A stretch of DNA of 64,000 nucleotides from contig OZ238266.1 of NCBI GenBank assembly GCA_965178655.1, positions 372,001 through 436,000 of the forward strand, written 5' to 3'. Source of the stretch: GCA-2733415 sp965178655 (GTDB lineage: Bacteria > Bacteroidota > Bacteroidia > Flavobacteriales > Flavobacteriaceae). Position 1 is the first letter of the stretch. Each line of letters opens with the position of its first letter. The notes under the pieces were generated by a model, which saw only the letters and a program-made list of their open reading frames with translations, was not told the DNA's origin and did not search any database. This document shows positions 42,957-52,789 of the stretch, one piece after another. A program made the translations under genes and the position numbers.

Positions 42957-44726
42957 TTATTCTATAACTTGTTTTACTTCTCCACAGGTTAGCATTGCTT
43001 CGCCAAAATATGGATTGATTACTTTTTCTTCTTTGCTTAACCAATAGGCACCATTATTACTATCTGCCATTGGACAAAACTCTACATATACCTTTTCATT
43101 GATACCAAATAGTTGCACAGCTTTAATTAAATGCGAAGACAAATGTTTAAAATGATTTCTTTGCTCTTTTATATTAGCAGCTTTTGAAATAGCAATTGTT
43201 GAAGATTTAATTTCTTGTACTAATGACATCCAATGATTATGCGCTTCATCTTTAACTAATTTCATATCCACATTATTCAAATTATCAAGTAAACTATTTG
43301 CATTTTCTGATGCTTTACTTGAGTTATCTTTAACAAACGCATCCTTTAAATTTATATAGCTTTCAAATACTTTTTTTAATTGTTTCTGAAATACTTTTGA
43401 TACTTCCAACCGTTCATTCATATTGGTATGGTCTGTATTATTTTTTGATGAATTACTATCCATACCTAAATGCCCTTCGTGACCAGTCATTACTTTTCCA
43501 CCATCTTTATTCATCATAGATTTTTTTCCTTGTAATTGTGCTGCTGCATCAACTGTAAAAGTTCCATTGGTTACAATTTCATCACCATTTTCTAAACCTT
43601 TTAATACTTTGTAATTACTACCTATTTGGTTACCTAAAGTTATTTGACGCATTTCAAAAACTGGTTGGTCTGGATTGGTTTTTATATATACTACAGAGCG
43701 TTCACCTGTCCATAAAATGGCAGATGAAGGCACGAATAATGATTTTTCTTTAGTAGATGTTACCCCTTTAATTTTTCCTTCAATAAACATTCCTGGTTTA
43801 AATACTTCGTCTTTATTATTAAGTACTACTCTTAATTTGACAGTACGTGTTCTGTTATCTAAAATAGGATCAATAAAATCTACTTTACCTTTAAATTTTT
43901 TATTAGGATAAGTATTTGTTGTTACGTTTATTTCTTGCCCTTTTTTAAATAAGTCTATTTGATTTTCGTACACATCAAAGTTTCCCCAAACTGAATTTAA
44001 GTTTGCGATTTTTAATAAAGGTTGCCCTTGTTTTATATAATCGCCTTGCTCTACTAATTTTTCTGTTACAGTACCAGAGATAGTTGCGTAGACAGGAAAA
44101 TTTTCTTTTACTTTTCCTGTTTGTTCTATTTGATTGATTTGCTTTTCAGAAAGTTTCCATAATTTTAATTTATTACGAACTGCTTTATATAATGCCGGTT
44201 GCGATTCTTTTAATGAAGCTGCTGTAATTAATTCTTGCTGTGCTGCATATAATTCTGATGAATAAATGGTTGCTAATAATTGCCCTTTGTTTACTTTTTC
44301 TCCAGTAAAACTAACATTTAAGCGTTCAATTCTTCCAGAAAAATAACTGACTTGTACAGCATTTGCTTTTTCATTGGCAACAATTTTACCTGATAGGTTT
44401 ATACCGTTATCGTCTGCCTTACTACTTCCAACAATTGATGTTTGAATGTTGGCCAAAGCCATTGCATTTTTTGTTAATTTGAATTGGTCTGCTGCTAAAC
44501 CATCTGCTCCAGATTCGGCAGGAATTAAATCCATACCACAAATAGGACAATCGCCTGATTCAGGTTGCATAATTTGTGGATGCATAGAACAGGTCCACAT
44601 TTGATTGGTTTCTGAAACCTTATCGTGATTATGCTCTGTTTCTTCTTTTGATGAACCACCAAAAAGCAACCATCCTAACAACAATCCAACTACCAATATT
44701 CCGAAGTAAATTATATATTTTTTCAT
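42957..44726 (-). CDS. CusB-like RND adaptor with metal-binding and DUF3347 domains
   Basis: 589 residues. An N-terminal signal anchor (YFGILVVGLLLGWLLFGG) is followed by a heavy-metal-binding YHS-like domain (TCSMHPQIMQPESGDCPICG, about 48-70). The membrane fusion protein core spans about 85-400 (FTGEKVNKGQLLATIYS, ATISGTVTEKLVEQGDYIKQ, KPGMFIEGKIKG). The C-terminal 130 residues are DUF3347 (FESYINLKDAFVKDNSSKA to VYVEFCPMADSNNGAYWL), a copper-associated periplasmic domain. It starts 4 nt after the Cu-ATPase stop. The domain set fits Cu(I)/Ag(I) efflux. Confidence 0.87.
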   Translation of the reverse strand: MKKYIIYFGILVVGLLLGWLLFGGSSKEETEHNHDKVSETNQMWTCSMHPQIMQPESGDCPICGMDLIPAESGADGLAADQFKLTKNAMALANIQTSIVGSSKADDNGINLSGKIVANEKANAVQVSYFSGRIERLNVSFTGEKVNKGQLLATIYSSELYAAQQELITAASLKESQPALYKAVRNKLKLWKLSEKQINQIEQTGKVKENFPVYATISGTVTEKLVEQGDYIKQGQPLLKIANLNSVWGNFDVYENQIDLFKKGQEINVTTNTYPNKKFKGKVDFIDPILDNRTRTVKLRVVLNNKDEVFKPGMFIEGKIKGVTSTKEKSLFVPSSAILWTGERSVVYIKTNPDQPVFEMRQITLGNQIGSNYKVLKGLENGDEIVTNGTFTVDAAAQLQGKKSMMNKDGGKVMTGHEGHLGMDSNSSKNNTDHTNMNERLEVSKVFQKQLKKVFESYINLKDAFVKDNSSKASENANSLLDNLNNVDMKLVKDEAHNHWMSLVQEIKSSTIAISKAANIKEQRNHFKHLSSHLIKAVQLFGINEKVYVEFCPMADSNNGAYWLSKEEKVINPYFGEAMLTCGEVKQVIE

Positions 44727-44730
44727 AGTG

Positions 44731-47232
44731 TTATATTTTAATATTTTTTAATCGTAATGCGTTTACTATTACAGAAACAGAGCTAAAGCTCATTGCTAAA
44801 GCTGCTATCATTGGCGACAATAAAATACCAAAGAATGGGAATAATACGCCTGCTGCTATAGGTACTCCTAATGTGTTATAAATAAGTGCAAAAAATAAAT
44901 TCTGCTTAATATTCTTCATTACGTAATCACTTAAATTTCTGGCTTTTACAATGCCGTGTAAATCGCCTTTTACTAATGTTATCATTGAACTTTCTATCGC
45001 TACATCTGTTCCTGTACCCATTGCAATACCTACATCACTTTTTGCCAATGCTGGTGCATCATTAATACCATCACCTGCCATAGCAACTACCTTTCCTTTT
45101 TCTTGCAGTTTCTCTACTTCTTTGAGTTTATCTTCTGGTAGCATACTGGCTTTAAAATCTGCAAGATTCAATTCTGATGCTACTGCTTGTGCTGTATCGT
45201 GATTATCGCCTGTAAGCATTATAACATCAATTCCTTTTTCTTGAAGTTCCTTAATCGCTTTGGCACTTGTTTCTTTTATTTTATCGCCAATAACTACATA
45301 ACCTACAACTGTTTTATCTATGGCTAAATAAGAAACTGTTTTACCTTGCTTTTGGTACTTTTTAGCTTCGTCCTTCATTTTAGAAGTAATATCTGCTTTG
45401 GCATATTCCATCATTTTAGGATTTCCTAATGCTACTTTTTTATCATTTATTATAGCTTCAACACCTTTTCCTGTAACAGCACTAAAGTTTTCAGATTTTA
45501 TTATTTCAGCATTATGCTCTTTTCCATATTTAACAGTTGCTTCTGCTAATGGGTGCTCGCTATTGGTATTTAATGAAACGATGTATTGTAGTAGCTCTTT
45601 TTCGTTTAGAGTATCACTAAAAGCACCTACCGTTTCTACTGTTGGTTTCCCTTCTGTAATTGTTCCTGTTTTATCAACTATAAGTGTATTTACCTTATCC
45701 ATTTTTTCAAGAGCTTCGGCATTTTTAATCAATACACCATTTTGAGCACCTTTACCCACGCCAACCATTACAGACATTGGTGTTGCTAAACCTAATGCAC
45801 AAGGACACGCAATTATTAGTACTGCAATTGCATTTACAAACGCATACACATAAACTGGTTCTGGTCCCCAAATAGACCATACAATAAATGTGATAATAGA
45901 AATAAGAACTACAACTGGTACAAAATAACCTGATACCTTATCTGCTAAATTTTGAATAGGTGCGCGACTTCTACTCGCATCATTCACCATATGGATGATT
46001 TGAGATAACAATGTGTCGCTACCTACTTTTTCGGCTTTCATTAAAAAGGACTGATTACCATTAATGGTTCCGCTACTTACTTTATCATCTTGAGATTTGT
46101 TTACAGGAATAGGTTCTCCTGTAATCATAGATTCGTCAATAGTTGTTTCGCCTTGTGTTATCACACCATCTACAGGAATTTTATCGCCTGGTTTTACTTT
46201 TAGAATATCATTTAATTCTATCTTATCTATACTGACTTCAACTTCTTCTTCATCTATTATTTTTATAGCTTTATTAGGTGCTAACTTTAATAATTCTTTA
46301 ACCGCTGAATTGGTTTTACTATGTGCACGAGCCTCTAATAACTGACCTAACAACACCAAGGTTAAAATAACTGTTGCTGCTTCAAAATAAACGTGAACTG
46401 CACCAGATTCCGTTTTAAACTGACTTGGAAACACATCAGGAAAAAACATTCCAAACACACTAAACAACCACGCTACACCAGCACCGATGCCAATAAGTGT
46501 AAACATATTAAGATTCCACGTTTTAATGCTTTTGTATGCACGTTCAAAGAACATCCAAGTGGCATAAAACACAACTGGAATGGATAATGCAAACTGAATC
46601 CAGTTCCAATATTTTTGTTCCATTATATCGTACAAAGGATTGTTATTCAACATTTCGCTCATTGCGATTAGGAAAATTGGCAATGTAAATGCTGCTGCTA
46701 TCCAAAACTTCTTTAATAGTTTTTTATAGGTCTTTTCTTCTGCTGATAGGTCTGGTTGCATTGGTACTAAATCCATTCCACAAATAGGACACGAACCTGC
46801 TTCATCCTTTACAACTTCTGGGTGCATTGGACACGTCCATTGTTCTGAATTTGTAGTTGATAGATTTTGTTCTTCGACCAAATCCATTCCGCAAACAGGA
46901 CAATCACCTGATTTGTCATAAGTTTTATCGCCTTCGCAATGCATAGGACAATAAAATGTGCCTGTACCATTTCCTTTAGATTGCTCTTTCTTTTTATTTT
47001 CGAAATGTTGATGATGTTCGCCTTGTTTATGAATACTGTATCTGCCACCATCGTTTTTTAAGGCTTCTTGAAACTTTTCAATTGGGATTTGTGATTCCAT
47101 TTCTATGGTAGCTTCAGCCTTTTCTAAATCGACAGTTGCTTTTGAAACACCTTCCACTTTAGAAAGTGTTTCTTTTACGTGACTACGACAACCGCTGCAG
47201 GTCATTCCTTGTATATTATATAAGTGTTTCAT
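44731..47232 (-). CDS. copA: Cu(I)-translocating P1B-1 ATPase
   Basis: 833 residues. An HMA domain with MTCSGC (9-14) is followed by two heavy-metal-binding YHS-like modules (CPMHCEGDKTYDKSGDCPVC, about 94-113; CPMHPEVVKDEAGSCPIC, about 134-151). The transport core has CPC in IACPCALGLATP near 476, phosphorylation site DKTGTITEG near 517, SEHPLAEA and GDGINDAPALAKSDVGIAMG. The CPC plus C-terminal N/Y/MxxSS helices (NTLGVPIAAG, MSFSSVSVIVNALRL) mark the Cu(I) class. The gene overlaps the TolC gene by 4 nt (ATGA). Confidence 0.92.
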   Translation of the reverse strand: MKHLYNIQGMTCSGCRSHVKETLSKVEGVSKATVDLEKAEATIEMESQIPIEKFQEALKNDGGRYSIHKQGEHHQHFENKKKEQSKGNGTGTFYCPMHCEGDKTYDKSGDCPVCGMDLVEEQNLSTTNSEQWTCPMHPEVVKDEAGSCPICGMDLVPMQPDLSAEEKTYKKLLKKFWIAAAFTLPIFLIAMSEMLNNNPLYDIMEQKYWNWIQFALSIPVVFYATWMFFERAYKSIKTWNLNMFTLIGIGAGVAWLFSVFGMFFPDVFPSQFKTESGAVHVYFEAATVILTLVLLGQLLEARAHSKTNSAVKELLKLAPNKAIKIIDEEEVEVSIDKIELNDILKVKPGDKIPVDGVITQGETTIDESMITGEPIPVNKSQDDKVSSGTINGNQSFLMKAEKVGSDTLLSQIIHMVNDASRSRAPIQNLADKVSGYFVPVVVLISIITFIVWSIWGPEPVYVYAFVNAIAVLIIACPCALGLATPMSVMVGVGKGAQNGVLIKNAEALEKMDKVNTLIVDKTGTITEGKPTVETVGAFSDTLNEKELLQYIVSLNTNSEHPLAEATVKYGKEHNAEIIKSENFSAVTGKGVEAIINDKKVALGNPKMMEYAKADITSKMKDEAKKYQKQGKTVSYLAIDKTVVGYVVIGDKIKETSAKAIKELQEKGIDVIMLTGDNHDTAQAVASELNLADFKASMLPEDKLKEVEKLQEKGKVVAMAGDGINDAPALAKSDVGIAMGTGTDVAIESSMITLVKGDLHGIVKARNLSDYVMKNIKQNLFFALIYNTLGVPIAAGVLFPFFGILLSPMIAALAMSFSSVSVIVNALRLKNIKI

Positions 47233-48464
47233 TGTATTAAATAATTTATGATTGTACTTTGTACATAGTAGGTTTTTATGGATTCGATTTGGTTCATCTG
47301 AAATTTTAGTTGTAGCTCTTGAATATCCAAAACATCATTAAAATCAATCGTTCCTGTTTCGTAGCTTTTGATTAAAATTTCTTCAGCATCTTTGGCTTGT
47401 TTTAAGTTCTTGGTTTGCGTAGTATAACTTATTCTTGCAGAAATACGTTCATTAATCGCTTTACTTAAAAGCGTTTCCAAAGTGTTTAATCGTACTTGTT
47501 TTTGTGAAATAATCTCTTGTTGTTGTAGCTGATTTTGTTTGGATTGCGATTTATACTTGTTATTGAATATTGGAATAGAAACCGAAACCATTGGCATCAC
47601 AATATCCTTACCGTTATCCGAGAAATTCATATCTGGTCTTTCGGTAACATTAATATAATCCAACCCAAAACCAATCATTGGACTACTTTCTTTTTGGTTT
47701 AGTAATTCTGATTGTTCTATGGATTGAAATAGTTTATCATACTTCAACAATTCAGGATGTAATGCTAAATTTTTAGTAGTGATTTCAAAGTCTTCTGAAG
47801 GCATCATTAAACTCTCTACCACAGTAACAGCAATATCATTTTCCCTATTCAAAAGATTATTCAAATTTGTTTGTTCTGCTAAAAACTGTTGACTTAAAAC
47901 ATCTTTTAGTTGTTGCATTTCATTTTGACGCATTTGTAATCGCAACACATCTACAGCAGATGCTTTACCAACCTCAACAGAGGTTAGTGCTAATGTCTCA
48001 TAGGTTTCCAATAGTTTAATGTTTTCTATTAGCACCTTTTGTTTCGCTTTGTTGGCGTATAAACTATAATAGGATTGTGATACAGAAGCCATTAATTTAC
48101 GTTTGGCAATTACAATATCTTCATATTTAGTTTCAGCTAAAGAACTTACATAATTCTCTCTTGCTGTTATAGAGCCAAACCAAGGCAACATTTGTTTTGC
48201 TGAAACTTTAAAGCGTTGCGCTCCTGTTCTTGTTTCTGGTTCACTTACAAAGTAGCCTACACCAAATTCAGTATTAGGAATGGTATTGACTTCGTTTACT
48301 TTTTCAGAAGCTCTATTGTATTGCAACTCAAATTTTTGAATTTCTGGGTTGTTATTTAATGCTACATCAATAAGCGTTTCTAACTCTTGACTTTGAGCAG
48401 AAAGCACAAAGCATAAAGCACAAAGAACAAAGACTGTTTTTATATTGAATTTTATGTGTTTCAT
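47229..48464 (-). CDS. TolC-family outer membrane channel (CusC-like)
   Basis: 411 residues with a signal peptide (FVLCALCFVLSAQSQ, coded by a low-complexity AAGCACAAAG-type tract). The mature protein has the two halves of helical TolC repeats: LIDVALNNNPEIQKFELQYN, AKQMLPWFGSITARENYVSS and SYETGTIDFNDVLDIQELQL. It supplies the outer membrane exit duct for the CusA pump encoded just upstream, with which it overlaps by 4 nt; it also overlaps the Cu-ATPase by 4 nt. Confidence 0.88.
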   Translation of the reverse strand: MKHIKFNIKTVFVLCALCFVLSAQSQELETLIDVALNNNPEIQKFELQYNRASEKVNEVNTIPNTEFGVGYFVSEPETRTGAQRFKVSAKQMLPWFGSITARENYVSSLAETKYEDIVIAKRKLMASVSQSYYSLYANKAKQKVLIENIKLLETYETLALTSVEVGKASAVDVLRLQMRQNEMQQLKDVLSQQFLAEQTNLNNLLNRENDIAVTVVESLMMPSEDFEITTKNLALHPELLKYDKLFQSIEQSELLNQKESSPMIGFGLDYINVTERPDMNFSDNGKDIVMPMVSVSIPIFNNKYKSQSKQNQLQQQEIISQKQVRLNTLETLLSKAINERISARISYTTQTKNLKQAKDAEEILIKSYETGTIDFNDVLDIQELQLKFQMNQIESIKTYYVQSTIINYLIQ

Positions 48465-51400
48465 TTTGTTGCTCTTTTAAGTTGAACTTCGGATTTCCAG
48501 CTGTATAATACTGGAACTACAAATAAAGTTATTAAGGCTATGAGCATTCCACCAAAACTTGGTATTGCCATAGGAATCATTATATCGCTTCCTCGTCCTG
48601 TGGATGTTAGTACTGGTAATAATGCCAAAATTGTTGTTGCAGTAGTCATTAAACACGGTCTGATACGTTTTTCTCCTGCTTCTACTATTGATGCTCTAAT
48701 TTCCTTTTTATTCTCTGGTGTGTTTCTATCAAAAGTTTGCGTTAAATAGGTTGCCATTACTACACCATCATCGGTTGCAATACCGAAGAGTGCAATAAAC
48801 CCAACCCAAACCGCTACACTTAAATTAATGGGATGCATCCTGAATAAATCTCGCATATTTTCTCCAAAGAAGTTGAAGTTTAAAAACCAATCTTGACCAT
48901 ACAACCAAATCATAATAAAACCACCTGCAAATGCTACTGCAATGCCTGTAAATACCATTAAAGAGGTTGTCACAGAACGGAATTGGAAATACAGAATTAA
49001 AAAGATAATTGCCAATGCTAAAGGCACAACAACAGATAGCGTTTTTTCTGCTCGTAACTGATTTTCATAAGTTCCTGTGAATGCATAGTTGATACCTTTT
49101 GGTACAATTAGCTCACCAGAATCTATCTTTTCTTGAATAAGTGCTTGTGCATTTTCAACAACATTTACTTCTGCAAAGCCATCCATTTTATCAAATAATA
49201 CATAGCCTACTAAAAAAGTATCTTCACTCTTAATAACTTGTGGACCTTGTTCATATCTAATGGTTGCCAATTCGCTTAAAGGCACCGGACTGCCTTTTTC
49301 AACTGGTACATATATTTGCTTTAAATCGGTTGGATTAGCTCTTAATTCTCTTGGGTATCTAACACGTACTCCATAACGCTCCCTACCTTCAACAGTTTGG
49401 GTTAATACCATACCACCAACAGCTACTTTTAGCACCTCTTGTACATCTTGTATAGATATACCGTAACGTGCAATTTTTTCCCTATCAATATCAATTAACA
49501 AATAAGGTTTACCAACAATCCGGTCTGCAAAAACAGCTTCATCTTTTACACCTTCAGCTTGTTTTAAAATACCTTCTAACTGTACACCAAAGGCTTCTAT
49601 TTGTTTTAAATCTTGACCTTTAACCTTTATTCCCATTGGTGCTCGCATACCTGTTTGCAACATTACTAATCGTGTTTCTATAGGTTGTAGTTTAGGTGCT
49701 GAAGTAACACCAGGTAACTTGGTGACTTTTACGATTTCATTCCAAATATCGTCTGGTGATTTTATTTCTGGTCGCCAGTTTCGATAAAACTCGCCATTAT
49801 TATCTTCTATTAATTGCAACCTTTCGACTGCGCTCACAGTGACATTTTTGGTATTATTAGGATTTGCGATGAAACGACCATCTTTTAATTCAAATAAGCC
49901 ATCATCATTTACTTTGTAGCGTTGACGTTCTCCGTTTTTATTCAGCATATATTCTGGTTTATACTGAATAATATTTTCATACATAGACAATGGCGCTGGA
50001 TCTAAAGCTGATTCTGTACGACCTGCTTTACCAACAACCGTTTTTATCTCTGGAATACTGGCTACAGCCATATCTAACTGTTGTAAGACACGCTTGTTTT
50101 CTTCGACTCCAGAATGTGGCATTGAAGTTGGCATCAATAAAAAAGAACCTTCATTTAAAGATGGCATAAATTCTTTGCCTGTATTTTTCATTATGAAAAA
50201 TCCTGCTATTACAATCGCTGTTGGTATGGATAAGAATATCAATTTATTGTTCAAGCACCATTTTAAAATACGTGTATAATACCTTATGAATAATGAGAAT
50301 ACACCTAATAAACCAAAGCAAATAATACTTACAAAAATGAGATTCCAAAAGATGCTTTTATCTACACCTAAAGGTCTCCAATATTCGGCTAACAAGAATA
50401 CGATAGCTGATACCGAAATAATAATATTGATAAGGTTTGCTTGTTTCTCTGATATTATTTCTTGTTGCTTTATTAGTGCAACAATTCCAAAACCAATCAA
50501 TATTAGACCTAACCAATAACCGTAGATTATAGCTGCAATACCTAAAGCTATTAAAACACCATTTAAAACATATTTGAAATTGGTTTTAATGCTTTTCTTT
50601 TTAAATAAAAATGCAGCAAAGGGTGGAATTAAAAACAACGCTACAATAATTGAAGCTGTTAAAGCAAATGTTTTAGTAAAGGCTAATGGTCTGAATAATT
50701 TTCCTTCAGCACCAATCATTGTAAATACAGGAATAAAACTTATAATGGTTGTCATAACTGCTGTTACAATTGCTCCAGATACTTCTGCTGTTGCGTTGTA
50801 AACTACTGTGTTTATGGATAAATTTTTATGAGATTCCTCGTCGCTCGTTCCTCGCTCTGACGGAATGACATTTTCATTTTCATCCAAATGCCTTATAATA
50901 TTTTCTGAAAGTATTACACCAACATCTACCATTGTACCAATAGCAATAGCGATACCTGATAAAGCCACAATATTAGCATCGACACCAAAGAGCTTCATTG
51001 CTATAAAAACCATTAATACAGCAACAGGTAGTAAACCAGAAATCAATACTGAAGCTCGAAGATTAAATACCATAATGATTATAACTAAAATGGTAATTAG
51101 TATCTCTAACGTTAAGGCTTCATTAAGTGTGCCTAAAGTTTCTTGAATGAGTTCTGTTCTGTCATAAAAAGGTACAATAGTTACTTGTGAAGTTCTACCA
51201 TCTTGTAATACTTTTGAAGGTAGTCCTGCACTTAATTCGTTGATTTTCTCTTTAACGTTATTAATAACTTCCATCGGATTCGCACCATAACGAGCGACTA
51301 CAACAGCACCAACAACTTCTGCACCTTCTTTATCCAATAATCCTCTACGTGTTGCAGGACCTAAAGATACTTTTCCAATATCTTTAATTCGTATTGCAGT

Positions 51401-52213
51401 ATAATCTTTGGAAGTAACGACTGCATTTTCTATGTCTTCAATAGATTTCACATAACCTAAACCACGTACTAAATATTCAGCATTATTAATTTCAATAGTT
51501 TGTGCACCAATGTCTTTATTACTTTCCTTAACTGCTTTTACAACGTGATGTAATCCAATATTATATTGACGCATCAATTCAGGATTAACATCTACTTGGT
51601 ATTCTTGTACATAACCACCAATTGATGCTACTTCTGATACGCCACTTGCAGACGATAGTGCATATTTAACATAGTAGTCTTGAATACTTCGTAATTCTTG
51701 TAAATCCCAACCACCTGTTACATTTCCGCTTTCATCACGACCTTCTAATGTGTACCAAAAAATTTGTCCTAATCCTGTGGCATCTGGACCCAAAGCAGGA
51801 TTAACACCTTCGGGTAATAATCCGCTTGGCAAAGAGTTGAGTTTTTCTAATATTCTACTACGACTCCAGTAAAACTCAATATCTTCTTCAAAAATGATAT
51901 AGATACTTGAAAAGCCAAACATAGACGAACTACGAATGGTTTTTACTCCTGGAATACCGAGTAAAGATGTTGTTAATGGATAGGTTATTTGGTCTTCTAT
52001 ATCTTGTGGTGAACGACCATCCCATTTAGTAAATACTATTTGTTGGTTCTCTCCAATATCGGGAATAGCGTCTACAGCTACAGGGTTACTTGGTAAAAAT
52101 CCTGTTTCCCAATTAAATGGTGCATTTACCGTTCCCCAACCTATAAAGAGAATAAGTAATAATACTGCTACGAGTTTATTTTCTATTAAAAATTTGATGC
52201 TTATATTTAGCAT
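48461..52213 (-). CDS. cusA: CusA-type RND Cu(I)/Ag(I) efflux pump with in-frame repeat insertions
   Basis: 1250 residues, about 200 longer than E. coli CusA. Family signs: DIGENQQIVFTKWDGRSPQD near the N-terminus, TM4 GIAIAIGTMVDVGVILSENI, Met-rich periplasmic parts (LLMPTSMPHSG, VMLQTGMRAPMGIKVKG), and the C-terminal GVVMATYLTQTF and TTATTILALLPVLTS. Extra length comes from added hydrophobic segments at about 555-650 and from two stretches that look like REP-type repeats read in frame: VIPSERGTSDEES near 449-461 and NVTVSAVERLQ near 790-800. It heads the operon cusA-tolC-copA-cusB-HMA. Confidence 0.88.
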   Translation of the reverse strand: MLNISIKFLIENKLVAVLLLILFIGWGTVNAPFNWETGFLPSNPVAVDAIPDIGENQQIVFTKWDGRSPQDIEDQITYPLTTSLLGIPGVKTIRSSSMFGFSSIYIIFEEDIEFYWSRSRILEKLNSLPSGLLPEGVNPALGPDATGLGQIFWYTLEGRDESGNVTGGWDLQELRSIQDYYVKYALSSASGVSEVASIGGYVQEYQVDVNPELMRQYNIGLHHVVKAVKESNKDIGAQTIEINNAEYLVRGLGYVKSIEDIENAVVTSKDYTAIRIKDIGKVSLGPATRRGLLDKEGAEVVGAVVVARYGANPMEVINNVKEKINELSAGLPSKVLQDGRTSQVTIVPFYDRTELIQETLGTLNEALTLEILITILVIIIMVFNLRASVLISGLLPVAVLMVFIAMKLFGVDANIVALSGIAIAIGTMVDVGVILSENIIRHLDENENVIPSERGTSDEESHKNLSINTVVYNATAEVSGAIVTAVMTTIISFIPVFTMIGAEGKLFRPLAFTKTFALTASIIVALFLIPPFAAFLFKKKSIKTNFKYVLNGVLIALGIAAIIYGYWLGLILIGFGIVALIKQQEIISEKQANLINIIISVSAIVFLLAEYWRPLGVDKSIFWNLIFVSIICFGLLGVFSLFIRYYTRILKWCLNNKLIFLSIPTAIVIAGFFIMKNTGKEFMPSLNEGSFLLMPTSMPHSGVEENKRVLQQLDMAVASIPEIKTVVGKAGRTESALDPAPLSMYENIIQYKPEYMLNKNGERQRYKVNDDGLFELKDGRFIANPNNTKNVTVSAVERLQLIEDNNGEFYRNWRPEIKSPDDIWNEIVKVTKLPGVTSAPKLQPIETRLVMLQTGMRAPMGIKVKGQDLKQIEAFGVQLEGILKQAEGVKDEAVFADRIVGKPYLLIDIDREKIARYGISIQDVQEVLKVAVGGMVLTQTVEGRERYGVRVRYPRELRANPTDLKQIYVPVEKGSPVPLSELATIRYEQGPQVIKSEDTFLVGYVLFDKMDGFAEVNVVENAQALIQEKIDSGELIVPKGINYAFTGTYENQLRAEKTLSVVVPLALAIIFLILYFQFRSVTTSLMVFTGIAVAFAGGFIMIWLYGQDWFLNFNFFGENMRDLFRMHPINLSVAVWVGFIALFGIATDDGVVMATYLTQTFDRNTPENKKEIRASIVEAGEKRIRPCLMTTATTILALLPVLTSTGRGSDIMIPMAIPSFGGMLIALITLFVVPVLYSWKSEVQLKRATK
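49821..49844 (-). repeat. REP-like repeat inside cusA
   Basis: Read on the minus strand: GTCACTGTGAGCGCAGTCGA followed by AAGG. This is the half-palindrome of a common Bacteroidota dispersed repeat, here coding for VTVSAVER in frame within a variable loop. Confidence 0.6.
50831..50870 (-). repeat. REP-like repeat inside cusA (second site)
   Basis: On the minus strand it begins GTCATTCCG and ends CGAGGAATCT, with ATTCC/GGAAT as the outer arms and a GAGCGAGGAACGAGCGACGA centre. It resembles the intergenic unit at 14,551-14,576. It codes for VIPSERGTSDEES in the cytoplasmic loop after TM4. Confidence 0.7.
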
Positions 52214-52271
52214 TGTCTTTGATTATTAAACAGTTAGACATAGGTGTTAAGAAAACACCGAATACAAAAAA

Positions 52272-52300
52272 TCATCCTTATGACATACAGCCATAGGATA
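52272..52300 (-). terminator. Terminator downstream of HYC_CC_PP gene
   Basis: On the minus strand ATCCTATG and CATAAGGAT pair across a 9-nt loop with one bulge; six T follow after GA. It separates the small gene ending at 52,322 from cusA. Confidence 0.6.
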
Positions 52301-52321
52301 AAACAGTCTAATGTTTAAAAA

Positions 52322-52735
52322 TCAAATTAAATAAGTCTCGTCAATCTTGAAGATTTGCTTGACGACAAGTGGTGGTTCGTATTCTTCGAAAGAAGATACG
52401 TTATTATCTAACCCTTCAAAAAGGTTAATGTAAGTATATACGAAAGAAGCAATAAATACTTGCTGCTCAAAAGTAATTTTATCAACTTGAAGTTGTAATT
52501 CATTTTGACCATCAACAGCTAATTGTTCATCACTACAACAATTCTTTTTTGTTATAGAACACCCATCAGTTAATGGGTTTTCCATTTCCATTCCACAGGT
52601 TTCTGCTTTATGGAATATAGCTGTATCCATTAAAGTATCTCCACAATAGTGCATATCTACAGTAAATGACATTGTAGAAAATAACACTACAAAAGCCATT
52701 AAAAGTGACATTATTTTATGGAATACTTGTTTCAT
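52322..52735 (-). CDS. HYC_CC_PP family secreted protein
   Basis: 137 residues with a signal peptide (IMSLLMAFVVLFSTMSFTVD). The three family marks are all present: MHYCGD near residue 29, KNCCSDE near 64-70 and YEPPLV near the C-terminus. Extra Cys and Met residues (CGMEMENP) suggest copper binding. The family is known in flavobacteria beside Cus systems but has no proven function. It stands just upstream of cusA with its own terminator, paralleling the DUF6660-like gene before the other RND operon. Confidence 0.8.
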   Translation of the reverse strand: MKQVFHKIMSLLMAFVVLFSTMSFTVDMHYCGDTLMDTAIFHKAETCGMEMENPLTDGCSITKKNCCSDEQLAVDGQNELQLQVDKITFEQQVFIASFVYTYINLFEGLDNNVSSFEEYEPPLVVKQIFKIDETYLI

Positions 52736-52789
52736 ATTGAAAACAAAGGTATAAAATTTAATTCAATTTGAATAGATTTTAACTTTGCT

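Noticed and set aside
48400..48440. AAGCACAAAG-like tandem tract as a regulatory repeat
   Set aside because: It codes for the hydrophobic signal peptide of the TolC protein and is explained by Leu/Cys/Val codons.
48461..52213. Frameshift or assembly error as the cause of the long CusA
   Set aside because: The frame stays open through both repeat-like inserts and all pump motifs before and after are intact.
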